Source: Leguminivora glycinivorella (taxonomy: Eukaryota > Arthropoda > Insecta > Lepidoptera > Tortricidae). From it: a stretch of 64,000 nucleotides of DNA. The notes beneath the pieces were generated by a model. It did not search any database. It saw only the letters and a list, made by a program, of their open reading frames with translations, and was not told the origin of the DNA. This document shows positions 55,198 to 64,000 of the stretch, piece by piece (positions within the stretch are counted from its first letter, which is position 1; every line of letters starts with the position of its first letter). The DNA lies in assembly GCF_023078275.1 (NCBI RefSeq), contig NC_062990.1:9191549-9255548 (forward strand), given 5' to 3'. A program made the position numbers and the translations under genes.

Positions 55198-55966
55198 TTA
55201 ACCGCCTTCCAAATCTCAAAGGAAGGGGTTCTCAATTCGTCTGTATTTTTTTTATTTTTTTTAATGTTTGTTCCTCGATATCTCCGTCGTTACTGGACCG
55301 ATTTTGAAAAAATTTTTTTTTATTGAATGTATATGCATACAGATTGGTCCCATTTTTCTCAGAACCCAGTTCTGCTGGTGGAATCCTGGAGAAATCGAGG
55401 GAACTCCTCAAATCTGAAAGGCATACATATGGTGATTTTTGTGTTTTTAAAGGAACAGCATGCATTTACGTACGGAACAGTGACATTTGGTGCAGTGGAA
55501 CTCCTGATGATGGTCAGAATGGAACTCCTCAAATCTGAACGGCACACTTATAGTGACTTTGGTATTTTTATAAGAACAGCATTCACTTACGTCCAGAACA
55601 GTGACATTTGGTGCAGTGGAACTGCTAATGATGGTCAGAACGGAACTCCTCAAATCTGAACGGCACACTTATAGTGACTTTGGTATTTTTATAAGAACAG
55701 CATGCACTTACGTCCAGAACAGAACAGTGACATTTGGTGCAGTGGAACTGCTGATGAAGAGTGAGCCGCCCCTGGTTAGAGTTCCGTTCTGATAATCATT
55801 CTCATCTGTAAGTACTTCAGAATCATCCATATTTCAAAATTGGTTCAGAAATGACGGAGATATCGAATAACAAACATTAAAAAATATACAGACGAATTGA
55901 TAACATAATCCAACATTTGAAAGTATTTATCACCAGAACCCCAAAGGAAGGCGGTTTTTTTTTCTT
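55198..55966. mobile_element. TIR element carrying the ~120-bp minisatellite
   Basis: AACCGCCTTCC, TCAATTCGTCTGTAT and TTTAATGTTTGTTCCTCGAT at the left recur inverted at 55830-55966. Between them (55350-55765) lie about 3.5 units of the minisatellite of 2985-6165. The two carriers have different ends. Confidence 0.7.
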
Positions 55967-55999
55967 AAAAATTATTCTACAGACAGTTTGCACCTATAC

Positions 56000-57785
56000 C
56001 AATCTGTTGCATATACAGTCATGCCCCTAAGGGTTTTAGTTTGTTTTATTTATTTTTTTAAAACCCTGTGTACCCCTTACCACAGGTATTTGTTTACTTA
56101 ATAAAAAGGGGTATCTACAACTAAAATTATGTAAGTAATTCTTAAAATGAATTTCTTAATTTTATTTTTTATTTATAATTGCTACGACGCGTCGAAACGC
56201 TTTCCCAGTTTAGAATTTTGCCCGTGACATCAAAATTTAGTATTTTTTGTTATTTCGAATCATATACAACCAAATATAATATACTTTCTTTAACAAAACC
56301 ATCGATAACAGTTTTTTCCGGCCGAAAAGTATAATTGCCGCGATTGTTAACATCAATCGAGCTCGTACAACCCTATTTAACTTGGCTTATCATGCACATC
56401 ACTATGGCACCGGCTGTGAGCTGTTAGTCTTGTGCATGTGCTCGGCCAGTGCGCACGTCCGTAGTGTCAATGAACATAGGGGAAGTCCACGAAAGCATCT
56501 AATTGCCTTGACTTTGGTTTTTGTTTTTTCGAATTCATGTTACCCCGCTTATTAATTTGCCTGTTCTAATTAGGTTTATACTGTATATTGTCACGAAAGC
56601 ATCATGCTAGGCTTCATGGGTTGAGATATATACATATAAGAAATGTATTTATTAAATCGCATTTTTTCTCAAAAATAGTTACCTTTCTCTCTAAGAGCCA
56701 CGACTATAATTGCAGGGACTGGGACAGGGAATTGCCATTATGCTTGTTATGATTTCGTGATTATCATTTACTTTCTGTCAGTTGAGTCTAATATAAAAAA
56801 AAACATAGGTACTGCGAGTGAACATACTAAGTGTTATTTAGTACCTCTATTTTAGAGTCTATTTGATGATTTAGATACATAAAAAGGATTTATCTAATAG
56901 CCGAAACAATGTTCTAATTACGACGACTATAAAGTATGTTTAGTTTAAAAAAGTAGATTTGTGGATGTTCTATCACACTGTCATAATTATATTTTTTATC
57001 AGTTATTTTTATTTATCTCCTTTTTCATTGCATTGTTTTAAAATAAGCAAGAAATTAAAAGGGTTGCGGCAATTTTTCTAATTACCACAACGATGAAATA
57101 ATCTTAGTCCAAAAAAACATACTTCCGCTTGTCCTATCATGATGCCAAAGCAATTAAATTATTCAGTGGATTGCACTAAATTATTTTTCGATATATTTAG
57201 ACAGAAAATGCAAACATTTGAAAAAGGTTGTGTCAATTAGTCTGAGAATACTAAATCTGAGAATGACCCCCTTAAGTCCCGCAATTTTAAATATGAAGTA
57301 ACATTCGTTGAATACGTAATTATGCCCAACAATTTTAATACAACTATTTTTTATGAATTGTTATCGATGAAATGATATATGATGAAAAGCTTGTCGGCAA
57401 AACTAGGGGATACCCTCATTATTGGTATTATTCCTCTATTATTTTTACTGGCCCATACAATAACTGGCTGCCATATGGCACCGCTAGGCTATAATGGGTT
57501 AAGTAAGTTCTTACCTTTATTAGCTTATTGAGCAAAGCAGGCTGAAATTAAGAATATTTATTTGTATATAGTGCGTGGATTCCATAGGGGCGTAAAATGC
57601 ATCAGTTATTATTATTATTATTTATTGGAAAACCAACAGCACATGAAACATTTGTAAGCAGAAACAGTAGAAACAGGAGGCCAATTACAGTACCTATCTG
57701 ATCATACAAATCGTATATGATCTATGATAATCATTTTGTTGAAAAGTGTTATTATTAGTTAAGAGTAGGTAATTATTTTTTTAAA
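56000..57785. other. AT-rich intergenic DNA, nothing recognised
   Basis: These 1.8 kb have no coding frame of note, tandem repeat or boundary that I can support. Confidence 0.4.
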
Positions 57786-57789
57786 CCTG

Positions 57790-57940
57790 ACCAAGCAGCA
57801 ATTTATTTATTTATTTATTTATTTAAACTTTATTGCACAATAAAAAAAGAAGTACAAATAGCGGACCTAATGCCTTAAGGCATTCTCTACCAGTCAACCA
57901 TACGGCAAAACTGAAATTCGCGAATGTGGGTGCAGTAAGA
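57790..57940 (-). mobile_element. 3' end of a LINE with (ATTT)n tail (minus)
   Basis: Read on the minus strand: TTGTGCAATAAAGTTTAAAT then (AAAT)n, a typical polyadenylation signal and tail of lepidopteran LINEs. Only the 3' UTR is present. Confidence 0.5.
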
Positions 57941-58041
57941 AAAATAATTTAGACGTATGACGACTAACTTATTTGACATGACATAAACATCACGTCGTAA
58001 TGACGATTAGGTAGGTACGCTAATAATAAAATCAGCCCCTC

Positions 58042-58128
58042 TAGCACAACTTGCCTTGTCGCGCGCGAGTCCATACTTGAAGTCGCGCATGATATATGGA
58101 CTCGCGCGCGACAAGGCAAGTTGTGCTA
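58042..58128. repeat. Perfect 34-bp inverted repeat, 19-base loop
   Basis: TAGCACAACTTGCCTTGTCG... at 58042-58075 is exactly complementary to 58095-58128, with CGCGCGCGAGTCCATA nearest the loop. No mismatch. Confidence 0.85.
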
Positions 58129-58484
58129 AAGGGTCAGTAGGTAAGTCGCAAGGAGCCACACACTTTCGATCGCACGGGATTTTGTTGCGATTTGCGATAT
58201 AGTAAATCGTTAACGATGTTGACATGACAACGACCGATCGTTTTGATTAATCTGTTGCGACGGATCGTACAGATACATCGTACCGTGAATGGGGGGCTTA
58301 ATTTAACAGGCTTCGGTGAGGAGGCTTATCAGTTTTACAGTTTATTGTGATGTGTGCAGTGGTCGCCACAAAACAAATGAATTATTCACTAGGCGAGACC
58401 GCTAAGAACACTCGAACCAGAAGTCGGACATTCTAACCATTTTGTCAAGTGACCATCACGTTTTCGCGTTTAGTTACGTTTATC

Positions 58485-58990
58485 TTCTATATATATAAAC
58501 GGCAAAGTCCTGACTCCTGAGTGACTGACTGACTGACTTAAATCAACGCACAGCCCAAACCGCTGGAGCTAAAGATTCCATATTTGGCACGTAGGTTACT
58601 TTTAAGGCTTAGGGGCGCACTAAGAAAGGATTTTTCAAAATTCATTCCCTAAGGGGGTGAAATGGGTGTTCAAATTTTGTATGGGTATCTACCTTTATTC
58701 TGAGAAGATAAGAGCTTGAAACTTCGTATAAAGGTAATAAATTAAAATGGAAGAAAAGTAATTTCAGCGTTTTCGAATTTTCATAAATTAAGAGGGTTAA
58801 AATGGGGATCAAAGTATGGGAAAAAAGTTTTATTTTAAGCTATGGACTTGAAACTTGGTAAAAATGTAGTGGAGTGTAAAAGAAGAAAAGTGATTTCAGC
58901 GTTTTGGAAAAATCATCCTTTAAGGGGGTAAAATAGGGATCAAAATTTATATGATTTGACCTACTTTCTGAATTTGAACTGAACCTTGCA
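58485..58990 (+). repeat. Dispersed repeat, copy 2 (CAAAGTCCTGACTCC)
   Basis: It matches the reverse complement of 34320-34690 over ~400 bases, starting near AAACGGCAAAGTCCTGAC and containing three to four GACT repeats. Confidence 0.7.
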
Positions 58991-59335
58991 TACGTACTTA
59001 AATCAGATTTTACGGTTTTTAGAACTCTCTCGATGAGTATTAGACGCCTGGGTAGTTCTATCATTTCGTGCAAATCATGTGTTTGTTGATATAAAACATA
59101 TACTAACTCTTAAATTCATTTCAAATATTTTTTATATGTTGCGTAAGGTTCATAGGTATACTTTGCATCTAAAATGAATTATATCTTCTACTGATGACTA
59201 TACTTACAGATATAATAAAAAAACCCGATGGTTCCGCATATTTGCTAGCAAATTAGATTTATTAAACTATTATTTATTCTGAATTGTAAGCTGTTGGTTC
59301 TCCAAATAATAAATAAAAATAAATAAATAAACGCT

Positions 59336-60196
59336 ATGAACGAACAGTTTGCGTCGTCGGCCGCGACTCGTTGCGGAGCCCCGCCCGCGCAGCCCGCGCG
59401 CGCCCTCGCCTCGCTCGCGCACGCATATACCGCTGCCGACCGCTCGCTACGCTTCAAGCGTTTCACGCCGGCAGAAGTTTATACAATTATAGTAAAACAT
59501 ATCGCAAATAAACCAACTCAAGATTTATATGGTATATCGGTAGAAATGATTGGACTTTCGGCCGCTCCTCTCAGTCATCCATTAGCTACTCTCTTTAACA
59601 CACTGTATACTCTGCATGGTATCCCGTTGGAGCGCGTCACAGAGATTAGAGACCTTGGATTAATGCTTGACAGGGAACTTAACTTCCGGCAACATATCAC
59701 CACCATATGTTTGAAATCGAGCAAAATACTCGGGTTTATCATGAGGATGGCATACCAGTTTCCTAATCCTAACGTCGCTATACGGCTCTACAATGCATAC
59801 GTGCGCAGTCGACTGGAATTTGGAGCAATGGTCTGGGATCCCAGCGAAGCAAAGTATAACCTAAATATCGAGAAAATACAGCGTAAATTTGCACGGTTCA
59901 TATACAAAAAGAAATATGGTTACTATCCCTACATGTATCCGTCACTATTTGTTTCGGCTATGGTGGACTTGGACACTCTGGAATTGAGAAGGAAGCTGTT
60001 GCTTATAGTGCATTATTACCACCTTCTAAATAACAGAGTAGACAATCCATCGGTGCTAACGCAGATTGGACTACATGTCCCCGTTCCGAGACGCGGAGGC
60101 GGCGCCACGGTAGAGCCGCGGCGACGCCCGCACCCTTTTGCGCGGATCGTTGCGCGCACAAGACGGGGAGATAATGCTCCGACGCGCAGAGCAGCT
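59336..60196 (+). pseudogene. Internally deleted LINE pol in an open frame
   Basis: The open frame starts in a CpG-rich stretch (first ~40 residues, Ala/Arg-rich, no family). It then has FTPAEVYTIIVKHIANKPTQ and SVEMIGL..LATLFNT, the start of a jockey/CR1-like RT, and jumps directly to LYTLHGIPLERVTEIRDLG and LDRELNFRQHI, the region after the RT core. The palm with motifs A-C is therefore deleted, yet the frame stays open through YVRSRLEFGAMVWDP and IEKIQRKFARFIYKKKYGY. It cannot be a polymerase. The CAG-bounded MITEs interrupt it at 60199; the C-terminus resumes at 60657-60765. Confidence 0.7.
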
Positions 60197-60199
60197 CAG

Positions 60200-60656
60200 G
60201 CCCCGTAGCCGAATGGCATTTCTCCGACGCCAAACGAAAGCGATACGCCGCTGGCTCTGTCGCGCCAATACGCAAGCGCGATAGAGATAGATATCTACTA
60301 GCGCTTCGTTTCGTGAGCGATTGTGCCATTCGGCTAGCCACCCAGGCCCCGTAGCCGAATGGCATTTCTCCGACGCCAAACGAAAGCGATACGCCGCTGG
60401 CTCTGTCGCGCCAATACGCAAGCGCGATAGAGATAGATATCTACTAGCGCTTCGTTTCGTGAGCGTTTCGTGAGCGATTGTGCCATTCGGCTAGCCACCC
60501 AGGCCCCGTAGCCGAATGGCATTTCTCCGACGCCAAACGAAAGCGATACGCCGCTGGCTCTGTCGCGCCAATACGCAAGCGCGATAGAGATAGATATCTA
60601 CTAGCGCTTCGTTTCGTGAGCGTTTCGTGAGCGATTGTGCCATTCGGCTAGCCACC
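60200..60656 (+). mobile_element. Three tandem CAG-bounded MITEs (143, 154, 154 bp)
   Basis: Units are 60200-60342, 60346-60499 and 60503-60656; CAG lies before, between and after them (60197, 60343, 60500, 60657). Ends are GCCCCGTAGCCGAATGGC and GCCATTCGGCTAGCCACC. The first unit lacks 11 bases (one GTTTCGTGAGC repeat). The array sits in the pol pseudogene, with the pol frame resuming afterwards. Confidence 0.85.
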
Positions 60657-60980
60657 CAGCTGCTAAATAATTTGTACGCACAGGATGCTGATACAGATGT
60701 ATTCCATGATAGTTTGGGCGTATTCCTGAAGCGTGTTAGGCTGTGTCTTGGCAGTTGTTTTTAGAGCAATCACATTAATTATTGTTTTTTTTTTATTTGT
60801 ATAATTTTTTGATATGCATGAATTATTTATAATTTATGATAAAAATAATGTTTAGAAATAAGTTTTAATTTTGACATGCATGAAATTTAATGTAATTAAG
60901 TACTTTTAATTTAATATGTAAGTGTTTTGGTTAAGTACTGTAAACTTACGTATTTGAATAAATAAATTAAATAAACGAAT
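60657..60980 (+). pseudogene. C-terminus and 3' UTR of the deleted LINE pol
   Basis: LLNNLYAQDADTDVFHDSL and a final RLCLGSCF follow the MITE array, then a stop, AT-rich UTR and AATAAATAAATTAAATAAAC. This is the end of the pol at 59336-60196. Confidence 0.65.
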
Positions 60981-61004
60981 GCTTACGAACTGGGAGATAT
61001 CCGA

Positions 61005-61772
61005 GATCCCTTAAGGAAATAAGAGTAAGCCCGCTGTATCAAGGGAAGGGGAAGCAGGAAGACCCTGGTTGTTATCGTTCGATATGTGTTATACCAGTAG
61101 TAGCGAAAGTTTTTGAGAATGGACTAACTTCAAGGCTAACTCGGTTCCTTTTCAATAATAACCGTGTATCAGGACGTCAGTACGCTTACAGATCCGGACG
61201 ATCTACCACGATGATGGCACGTGAAGTGGTGCGTCTTATTCTTCAAACGCGGGAACGAAAGCATGAGGTCGCAGTTCTTTTCTGCGACCTATCGAAAGCT
61301 TTTGACGTAGTAGACCACAACTTGCTCTGTTCGAAATTCTACCACTATGGTGTTCGCGGACCAGCGAAAGACCTTATGTCGGATTTTATGAACGACCGGA
61401 TGCAGTACGTGACTGGCCAAAGAGGCAAGTTGAACTCGGATGGAATGTCGAACGCCGTCGGTGTCCCACAGGGATCGTCCCTATCTAATGTGGCCTTCTC
61501 CATCCTGTTCAACGACCTGCCCATTGCGGTAAATGGGGGCGAGGTCTACATGTATGCGGACGATGTCGCGGCGGTTGTAACCGCTCCAAACATTGACCAA
61601 CTGGAAACAAAACTAAATATGGTTGCGGGGAACTGTCTGACTGGTTTGAACATAACGGTCTCATTTTAAATTTGACCAAAACTCATTTCATCCAGTTCGA
61701 TTTGTCCGGACGAAAGCGCCGCCCGCTGCACGTGGAGCTCGCCAGCGGTGTCGTCGAGCAAGTCAAAAGCAC
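61005..61772 (+). pseudogene. LINE reverse transcriptase, palm region, frameshifted
   Basis: From about 61030 the plus strand encodes VSPLYQGKGKQEDPGCYRSI, VIPVVAKVFENGL and SGRQYAYRSGRSTTMMA, then FCDLSKAFDVVDH (motif A), GVPQGSSLSNVAFSILFNDL (motif B) and VYMYADDVAAVV (motif C). The catalytic Asp residues are present. One base is missing near 61640, so the frame stops at 61669 and the continuation (LTKTHFIQFDLSGRKRR) is in another frame. The endonuclease is absent. A fold-back interrupts it at 61772. Confidence 0.75.
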
Positions 61773-62364
61773 GTTAAACTTTCGTGAGACATATTCAAAT
61801 AATTAATTAAACTACGGTTGTACTCACGTTATTATCGCTATTGCTGCGACATGTTTCGGGCCAATTCGGAGGCCCCTCTTCAGGCATATAGGAGTTCACG
61901 CGACGGTTAAACTCCGCAGACTAATCGCGCCGCGCGCCGCTCCGCCCGCAGCGCGCGCGCTGATAGGACGGGGCCGGGGGGCGCAGAGCAGTCTGCAGTT
62001 GTAGTTGTAGTGTAGAGTTCTGGTAGCGCGGCTGTATCGACCGATGAAGGTAAGCACACAAAGGTATGAAGGTAAGCAAGCAATCGCGTGGACACAGTGA
62101 GTGCAGTGTGCTTACCTTCATCGGTCGATACAGCCGCGCTACCAGAACTCTACACTACAACTACAACTGCAGACTGCTCTGCGCCCCCCGCCCCCGTCCT
62201 ATCAGCGCGCGCGCAGCGGGCGGAGCGGCGCGCGGCGCGGTTAGTCTGCGGAGTTTAACCGTCGCGTGAACTCCTATATGCCTGAAGAGGGGCCTCCGAA
62301 TTGGCCCGAAACATGTCGCAGCAATAGCGATAATAACGTGAGTACAACCGTAGTTTAATTAATT
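61773..62364. mobile_element. 592-bp fold-back element, 13-bp target duplication
   Basis: The insert is bordered by AAGTCAAAAGCAC (61760-61772 and 62365-62377). Arms of ~260 bases (about 61799-62058 and 62104-62364) are inverted with few mismatches, from AATTAATTAAACTACGGTTG to CGATGAAGGTAAGCACAC. Both arms have the GC-rich inner part GCGCCGCGCGCCGCTCCGCC. The left has 25 extra bases (GTTAAACTTTCGTGAGAC...) missing on the right. No gene. Confidence 0.85.
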
Positions 62365-62377
62365 AAGTCAAAAGCAC

Positions 62378-62950
62378 CTCATTCTTAGGCTTTTATATTG
62401 ACCAAAGCCTAACGTGGGAGAATCACATCGACTCCATATGCGGAAAACTGGGCGGTGCTTGTTTCGCCTTGGGCAGACTAACGACAATCCTGACGCGTCA
62501 AGCAGTTCGTAGCTGCTATTTCGCCAGTGTACAGTCCATCTTTCAATATGGACTTGAACTATGGGGACGCGCGGCTGATTGGCAGCGTGTGTTCAGGTTT
62601 CAAAAACGAGCTGTAAGATCCATGGCTCGAGTACCATGGCATGAGTCGGCGAAGGCGCATTTCACCGCCCTGAGAGTCATCACATTGCCGGGTCTCCTAA
62701 AACTGCAGACAGCAGTTTACGTGCGGGAGAACCTGGATAAATATCCCAGGCGTGGTGAAAAAAAGCGATCGCGTTACACGCTAAGGCAGCCAAATCTATA
62801 CATGTAATGGGCCCCGCTGTATACAACAATCTACCAGCATCTATAACTGATGCACCTTCTCTTGTTAGTTTCAAAGTGAAACTCAAAAATTGGCTGATTG
62901 AGCGGCCGTTTTATAATGTCGAGGAATACATTAACTCGAAATATGAATGA
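62378..62950 (+). pseudogene. LINE pol C-terminus (after the fold-back insert)
   Basis: The frame resumes with FLGFYIDQSLTWENHID and continues as ACFALGRLTTILTRQAVR, YFASVQSIFQYGLELWG and RVFRFQKRAVRSMARV, standard for jockey/CR1-like LINEs. A frameshift near 62805 leads to the last part (VYNNLPASITDAPSL, FKVKLKNWLIERPFYNVEE). Stop near 62950, followed by a short UTR. Confidence 0.7.
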
Positions 62951-63162
62951 ATAATAATATGAAAGCTAATTAATAAAATAAATTAATGTATATATAAATT
63001 TACACATTTTATGTGATTATAATTATAATATGTAAGCTTGACCTGTCATGGATATTATTAATAAATATGAGTATGAGTATCCTCCCGGGAATATCAGTCA
63101 GTCACTCACTCAGGACTTTGATGTTTATTTATATAGAAGACATTATGTAGGTGTGACGCCTC

Positions 63163-63615
63163 CGAGAATATCCGATAACGGAGGGCAAAATTTGTACCTA
63201 ATCCTACCAGAACATACGTCAGTATTGTGCACATCGTTCAGGCCCTACACATACTTACTCACGCCTGTATTCTCAAACGAGGTTAGCAAAGCACGTGAAA
63301 CTTCAGTGCCACTCTTGCAAATTAAGTGGTGAAAAGAAAACGAAATTGTGATACAGTGACATGTTTCCAGCCTATTGCGTACATCATAATGGGACTCATA
63401 TCCCACAGTCGATACTCACGGAGGAAAAGACGTGGTAAAATTAGAAAATGGGTTCCGTTGGAGTGTGGGCGATGGGCTGGCCACTTGTTACATCAATATC
63501 ACAGTACTTAACGTTTTCTTTCAAACCATTAATTGCTAAAAAGAGTGGCCTTGACCCTTGAGCAGTTTCATGTGCTCTGTCTACCTCATTTGAGAATACA
63601 TGCGTGAGTTTATGT
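63163..63615 (+). mobile_element. ~450-bp hairpin MITE, copy 2
   Basis: It shares GAGAATATCCGATAACGGAG, ACGAAATTGTGATACAGTGA and CTCACGCCTGTATTCTCAAA with the copy at 29435-29880, in the opposite orientation. Confidence 0.7.
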
Positions 63616-63674
63616 ATGTGTGTGGTGCTATAGGTGCAAAATGGTGCATAAAATAAATAAAAATATCAAAAGTA

Positions 63675-63709
63675 CTTTCCTGCGCGTGCGAAGCCGCGGG
63701 CAAAAGCTA
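63675..63709 (+). mobile_element. Helitron 3' end
   Basis: GCGCGTGCGAAGCCGCGGGC followed by AAAAGCTAGT: hairpin plus CTAG, as in the copies at 22.3 and 32.1 kb. The 5' part is not recognised. Confidence 0.6.
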
Positions 63710-64000
63710 GTCTAAATATAAAACACACATTCCAGCCAACAATTCCACTATTCAAAACCATTCTGGGCATTCTGTTCTGTCACTGACTGAGTGAATAAGT
63801 GAGTGAATGGAATGAGTGAGTCGCGTTGAGCGAATGTTACGCGCACTGACAGAATGTTAGTTAGGTACGCGCTGAGTAAGCGGCATTTCATGCAATGTAA
63901 CAATGACTGAGTGTTACGCGCTGTCAGTTGGAAGTCGCATTAGAAGTTTCACTTCAATAAATACCAGTGGCGGGGCGTGAACATTTTCGTTGGTAAAGCC
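63710..64000. other. GAGTGA-rich stretch and edge of another repeat
   Basis: TGAGTGAATAAGTGAGTGAA text near 63785-63830 is simple-sequence-like. At the edge, AGTGGCGGGGCGTGAACATT (from 63965) looks like the start of another dispersed repeat cut off by the window end. Confidence 0.35.

Noticed and set aside
61907..62269. Coding frames with repeated peptides
   Set aside because: They are the two arms of the 592-bp fold-back read in opposite directions.

Overview
This window looks like repeat-rich nuclear DNA from an insect, most likely a moth or butterfly. The evidence is what fills it: (GTCY)n-carrying elements bounded by AGGGTTCCGTAG / CTACGGAACCCT (the MINE-2 type described from Lepidoptera), Helitron ends with a CGAAGCCGCG hairpin before CTAG, a mariner with TTGGGTTGG ends, a BEL/Pao element, REL-endonuclease LINEs and many hairpin MITEs. 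I found no convincing host gene, rRNA gene, functional tRNA gene or CRISPR. Almost every long reading frame is a transposon gene or a fragment of one. Such density and nesting fits heterochromatin or a W-like chromosome, but that is inference.

Layout. 1-7795: a giant interrupted fold-back whose arms meet near 4730; it contains another inverted-repeat element (488-2235), an AT-rich 'word-repeat' element with a 9-bp target duplication (3321-4423), a ~120-bp minisatellite and a LINE tail. 9345 to ~21,000 (minus): a zinc-finger/RT/REL LINE split by a BEL/Pao retrotransposon (11977-20008, TSD CTGTG, LTRs differing at one base), whose gag is split by a TA-flanked MITE (16715-18341). 22442-23050: REL fragment of an R4/Dong-like LINE. 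23372-29111: a full-length I/LOA-like LINE (gag-like ORF1, EN-RT ORF2, RNase H ORF3) with a 12-bp target duplication. 29435-32173: hairpin MITE, 2.1-kb TA-flanked transposon, Helitron.

32986-41245: units ending in (TAA)n, arranged head to tail, with a conserved 3' hairpin and a recent 1359-bp tandem duplication. 42222-46500: MINE-2 copies, small palindromes and inverted pairs. 46713-47016 and 60200-60656: arrays of a ~150-bp MITE with CAG at every junction. 47935-49209: complete mariner with one nonsense codon. 49839-50538: second word-repeat element, again with a 9-bp target duplication. 50697-53006: interlocking inverted repeats. 54582-54915: tRNA-derived SINE. 55198-55966: minisatellite-bearing TIR element. 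59460-63050: two decayed LINE pol genes, one split by the CAG-bounded MITEs and the other by a 592-bp fold-back with a 13-bp target duplication.

The order of insertion can be read: LINE then BEL/Pao then TA-MITE in 9-21 kb; minisatellite then word-repeat element in 3-4.4 kb; fold-back arm then MINE-2 near 7 kb; LINE pol then fold-back at 61.8 kb. The most unusual items are the two word-repeat elements with GG-starting termini and 9-bp duplications, the TAA-linked array with a compensating 3' hairpin, and the CAG-spaced MITE arrays.
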